Assembly: GCA_018436725.1 (NCBI GenBank)
Contig: JAHDKT010000025.1
Location: 1-57,410 of the forward strand
Source of the DNA: Synergistaceae bacterium
GTDB lineage: Bacteria > Synergistota > Synergistia > Synergistales > Aminobacteriaceae
Direction of reading: 5' to 3'
DNA: 57,410 bases
A program made the translations under genes and the position numbers. The notes beneath the pieces were generated by a model, which had not been told where the DNA came from, ran no database searches, and worked only from the letters and a program-made list of their open reading frames with translations. The first letter of the stretch is position 1; each line of letters opens with the position of its first letter. Shown here in pieces: positions 54,929 through 57,410 of the stretch.

Positions 54929-55891
54929 ATGAAAAGAAAATTCACCACTGGTCTTGCTCTTCTTCTTATGCTCTCCATTTTTGCCGGCGCGGCATCCGCA
55001 ACGACGTTCATCTCCATCGCCACGGGCGGCACAGGCGGCACCTACTATCCTCTCGGCGGCGGAATCGCCGAGATCATCAGCAGGAACGTCCCCGAGTTCC
55101 AGGTTACATCCGAGACGGGCAACGCCTCCGTGGCCAATATCAATCTGATCGGCACCCACCAGATCGAGATGGCCTTCGTCCAGAACGACATCGCCTTCTG
55201 GGCGGCAAAAGGCATGATTATGTTTAAGGAAAAGTACGACAACATCCGCGTCGTCGCCTCCCTCTACCCGGAACACATCCACTGCGTCACCATAAAGGGA
55301 AGCGGCGTCAGCGACATCATGGACATCAAGGGAAAGAGAGTCTCCGTCGGCGCCCCGGGCTCGGGCGTGCTCGGCGACGTTACCGCGCTCCTCAAAGTGG
55401 CCGGGATCAAATTCGGCGACATGCAGACCGATTTCCTCGACTTCAACAACACCACCCAGCGTTTCAAGGACGGGCAGCTCGATGTAGGCTTCGTCGTCGC
55501 GGGCTACCCGACGTCCTCTCTCATGGACCTCGCGACCACGCATGACATCGATCTCGTCAGCTTCAACGACGACTTTATGAGCAAACTCGTCAAGGAGTTT
55601 CCCTTCTTCATCAAAGACGTCATCCCCGCAGGCACGTACAACGGCGTCGCCAAAGACACCCCGACTCCCGCGGTCATGGCCATGCTCGTCTGCGACGCGC
55701 AGCTTTCCGACGACGTCGTCTACAAGTTCACGAAGGCTCTCTGGGACAATATCGCCGATCTCCACAAGGTCCATGCGAAGGCGAAGCTGATCACCCTCGA
55801 GACTGCGCTCGACGGCGTTTCCGTGCCTGTGCACCCCGGTGCGGCGAAGTTCTACTCCGAGAAGGGGATGAAGGTTCCCGCCGTCAAGTAG
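54929..55891 (+). CDS. TAXI family TRAP transporter solute-binding protein
   Basis: Periplasmic or membrane-held binding protein that captures a small organic anion or amino acid (often glutamate-type) for a TRAP transporter. 320 aa with a signal peptide (LALLLMLSIFAGAASA) and the TAXI N-terminal block ATGGTGGTYYPLGGGIAEI. GNASVANINLI, KGKRVSVGAPGSGVLGDVTA and FVVAGYP follow. GGGGGAAT precedes the ATG. No TRAP membrane subunit follows, so the partner permease is encoded elsewhere. A hairpin ends the transcript. Confidence 0.95.
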   Translation: MKRKFTTGLALLLMLSIFAGAASATTFISIATGGTGGTYYPLGGGIAEIISRNVPEFQVTSETGNASVANINLIGTHQIEMAFVQNDIAFWAAKGMIMFKEKYDNIRVVASLYPEHIHCVTIKGSGVSDIMDIKGKRVSVGAPGSGVLGDVTALLKVAGIKFGDMQTDFLDFNNTTQRFKDGQLDVGFVVAGYPTSSLMDLATTHDIDLVSFNDDFMSKLVKEFPFFIKDVIPAGTYNGVAKDTPTPAVMAMLVCDAQLSDDVVYKFTKALWDNIADLHKVHAKAKLITLETALDGVSVPVHPGAAKFYSEKGMKVPAVK

Positions 55892-55931
55892 GCTGGTTCT
55901 TCAATTTTTTCCACGCCCGGTACGGTATCAG

Positions 55932-55959
55932 CGAAGGCGGCTCTGGCGGGCCGCCTTCG
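55932..55959. terminator. Hairpin between convergent genes
   Basis: A 9-bp stem CGAAGGCGG/CCGCCTTCG (55932-55940 with 55951-55959) and 10-nt loop lie between the TAXI stop and the stop of the AlaX-like gene. T tracts are weak on both sides. Confidence 0.6.
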
Positions 55960-57138
55960 TCATTCCGACAGATAGTGCTCCAGCGCCCGCCTCCACTCTT
56001 CAGGGTCCATGCAGGACGAAGCGCCGTTCAACCAGTCGCTCCTCCCTCCGCCTCGCGCCTCCAGGGAGGGGGATCTCTTCAGCAACTGCGAAAAATCACG
56101 CTCCACTGCCGAGCCGCGATAGAAGAGAAACGCGCCCCTCTTTTGCTCCTGCTCCGGGAGCAAGAGCAGGGCAAGCGCCTCCGGGTGCGCGTCGGACCAT
56201 TTTCGAGCCGCAGCGGTCACCAGCTCCTTCGGAACTCCGGGAACCACTGCGGAAAACAGAGGAATATGCGCGGCGGAAGCCCGCTCCCACGGGAGAGACA
56301 GCATCTGCGCAGCCCGTTCCAGTGTCTTGACGAGCGCGGCATTCTCCTCCCGGAGGCCCGAGAAAACGTCTTCGAGGCGCCCGAGCGGACACCCCACGCT
56401 CCGCACCAGGCGGCGCGCGGCCTGGCTGTACTCGTTCCGCAGTTTTCCGCCGTTCGCGACGAACTTGACCTCCCACTCGGGAGAGGCGCCGCGAAAGCCC
56501 GTCACGAAAAGGTCCCCGACTTCACCGGTGGCGGCGACGTGCGACCCGGAACAGGCGATGGTATCGAACTCCGGAATACGCACCACACGAACCGTTTCGT
56601 CCGCGATCCTCCCCCAGTTGCCTTTGATGTCGGGAAGCTGTTCCGCCTCCTCTTTTTTCAGGAAGAGCGTCTCCACCGGGAGATTCCGTGCGACGATCCC
56701 GTTCGCCTCGTCTTCGGCTGCAAAGAGCATGCTCCATGCGACTTCTCCGGGAAACGTCATGTACACGGTGCTCTCCTCTTCTCCTATTGCAACCTTATAC
56801 ACCCGAAGAGGCGGGTTCGCTCGTTCGAGCACCCTAGAAAGGATGTGTTCTCCGGTGTGCATACGGGAAAAGGCGTTCCGCACGTTCATATCGACCCGCT
56901 CTTCGAGACTGATTCCCGGAACCGGGACTCCTTGCACAAGCGTACCGGAGACGGCAAGCCCCTCTTCGTGCTTCTCGCACTCGGAAACATCGAAAAGAAA
57001 TCCGTCGCCCGACAGTTTCCCCTTATCGCCGGGCTGACCTCCGCCGGCCGGGCGGAAGCCGCTCCCGCAGAGCAGCAGGGAGTAGCGTTTTTTCTTTTCG
57101 TCGGCGGAAAGCACGCGCGAGAGGATCGTAGTGGACAT
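55960..57138 (-). CDS. AlaX-like alanyl-tRNA editing protein (stand-alone)
   Basis: The 392-aa product matches the editing (SAD) and DHHA1 regions of alanyl-tRNA synthetase without the aminoacylation domain. Zinc ligands are HTGEHIL (HxxxH, about 93-97) and CSGSH in IACSGSHVAATGEVG. An N-terminal beta-barrel part carries GGGQPGDKG. The C-terminal helical and DHHA1-like part ends near the gene end. It should hydrolyse mischarged Ser- or Gly-tRNA-Ala in trans. ATG 57138 with AAAGGAAG upstream; the frame upstream runs through the tRNA-Arg and is rejected. Confidence 0.93.
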   Translation of the reverse strand: MSTTILSRVLSADEKKKRYSLLLCGSGFRPAGGGQPGDKGKLSGDGFLFDVSECEKHEEGLAVSGTLVQGVPVPGISLEERVDMNVRNAFSRMHTGEHILSRVLERANPPLRVYKVAIGEEESTVYMTFPGEVAWSMLFAAEDEANGIVARNLPVETLFLKKEEAEQLPDIKGNWGRIADETVRVVRIPEFDTIACSGSHVAATGEVGDLFVTGFRGASPEWEVKFVANGGKLRNEYSQAARRLVRSVGCPLGRLEDVFSGLREENAALVKTLERAAQMLSLPWERASAAHIPLFSAVVPGVPKELVTAAARKWSDAHPEALALLLLPEQEQKRGAFLFYRGSAVERDFSQLLKRSPSLEARGGGRSDWLNGASSCMDPEEWRRALEHYLSE

Positions 57139-57193
57139 CGTGGATTGTCGCTTCCTTTCGTACAGAAAGTATGCGGGGCGTTTCCGCGGGGTA

Positions 57194-57222
57194 CGAAGAA
57201 AGCCGGGAAGAATTCCCGGCTT
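57194..57222 (-). terminator. Terminator after tRNA-Arg
   Basis: A 10-bp stem AAGCCGGGAA/TTCCCGGCTT (57222-57213 with 57209-57200) with a 3-nt loop is followed by TCTTCG on the minus strand, between the tRNA and the AlaX-like gene. Confidence 0.65.
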
Positions 57223-57235
57223 CGATTGTGTGCTA

Positions 57236-57311
57236 TGGCGCGCCTGTGGCGATTCGAACGCCAGACCCTCGGCTCCGGAGGCCGATACTCTATCCGCTGA
57301 GCTACAGGCGC
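57236..57311 (-). tRNA. tRNA-Arg (anticodon CCG)
   Basis: The 76-nt minus-strand gene has acceptor arms GCGCCTG/CAGGCGC, D arm TAGCTCAGCGGATAGAGTA, anticodon loop CTCCGGA giving anticodon CCG, and T loop GTTCGAATC. Discriminator G and encoded CCA (57236-57238) are present. Confidence 0.97.
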
Positions 57312-57337
57312 GGATGCCGCCCCGAAAGGCGAAGCCT

Positions 57338-57366
57338 ATTCTACCCTTGAAAGATGACGGCGTCAA
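57338..57366 (-). promoter_or_regulatory. Promoter for tRNA-Arg
   Basis: On the minus strand, -35 TTGACG (57361-57366), 17-nt spacer, -10 TAGAAT (57338-57343). The start would fall about 20 nt before the tRNA. No gene is seen from here to the right edge. Confidence 0.82.
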
Positions 57367-57410
57367 GGCTTGCGGAGTTGTTAGAAAATTCGAGGCGTGG
57401 CCGATGCTCA

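Overview
The window is a high-GC, densely packed bacterial core-genome segment. The 5' end of a 16S rRNA gene (minus strand) sits at the left edge, and most protein genes also lie on the minus strand. A Synergistota-type anaerobe is the best guess. It rests on the 16S signature, a TAXI-type TRAP binding protein, ThyX in place of ThyA, PPDK with a regulatory kinase, and an AlaX-type editing protein. This is inference from gene content and no database search was run. Layout, left to right: (1) 1-2.7 kb: 16S rRNA 5' end and a divergently transcribed class A penicillin-binding protein. (2) 2.8-24.4 kb: a minus-strand run read right to left as mfd, mazG, a carboxyltransferase (OadA-like), phoH, a 7TM-HD phosphohydrolase, ybeY, a CNNM/CBS membrane protein, cdd, era, recO, glyQ, glyS, two tandem PPDK regulatory proteins, ppdK and an ATP-domain-less PEP-synthase-like protein. 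Several junctions are ATGA overlaps. (3) 24.4-28.3 kb: tRNA-Gln, glmU, prs, rplY, pth, closed by a strong terminator. (4) 28.6-30.3 kb: a plus-strand pair, a CPBP membrane protease and an unrecognised exported protein. (5) 30.3-36.8 kb: cdaA, cdaR, glmM, galU, then a glmS ribozyme and glmS. This unit makes c-di-AMP and amino-sugar precursors. (6) 36.9-46.5 kb: dnaX, dnaE, a pyruvate kinase with a C-terminal swivelling domain, a Nudix hydrolase, nfo and an amino-acid racemase. (7) 46.7-54.7 kb: a HutP-like protein, rpmE, thyX, yqhQ, prfA, prmC, a thioredoxin reductase fused to a cysteine-less thioredoxin fold, fliS, an amber-interrupted flgN-like gene and an M48 protease. (8) 54.8-57.4 kb: a TAXI TRAP solute-binding protein, an AlaX-like editing enzyme and tRNA-Arg. 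Themes that link the genes: pyruvate/PEP interconversion (ppdK, PpsA-like, pyk, two kinase/phosphorylases, carboxyltransferase); cell-wall precursor supply tied to c-di-AMP (cdaA/cdaR/glmM/glmS with ribozyme, glmU, 7TM-HD phosphodiesterase candidate, PBP1A); and translation/repair housekeeping. No CRISPR array, insertion sequence, prophage or integrase was seen. The most notable items are the duplicated PPDK regulators beside two GGxTxH proteins, the glmS ribozyme after galU in a cdaA-cdaR-glmM-galU-glmS unit, the amber codon inside flgN, the redox-dead thioredoxin domain on TrxB, and a HutP-like RNA-binding regulator divergent from the TAXI gene.
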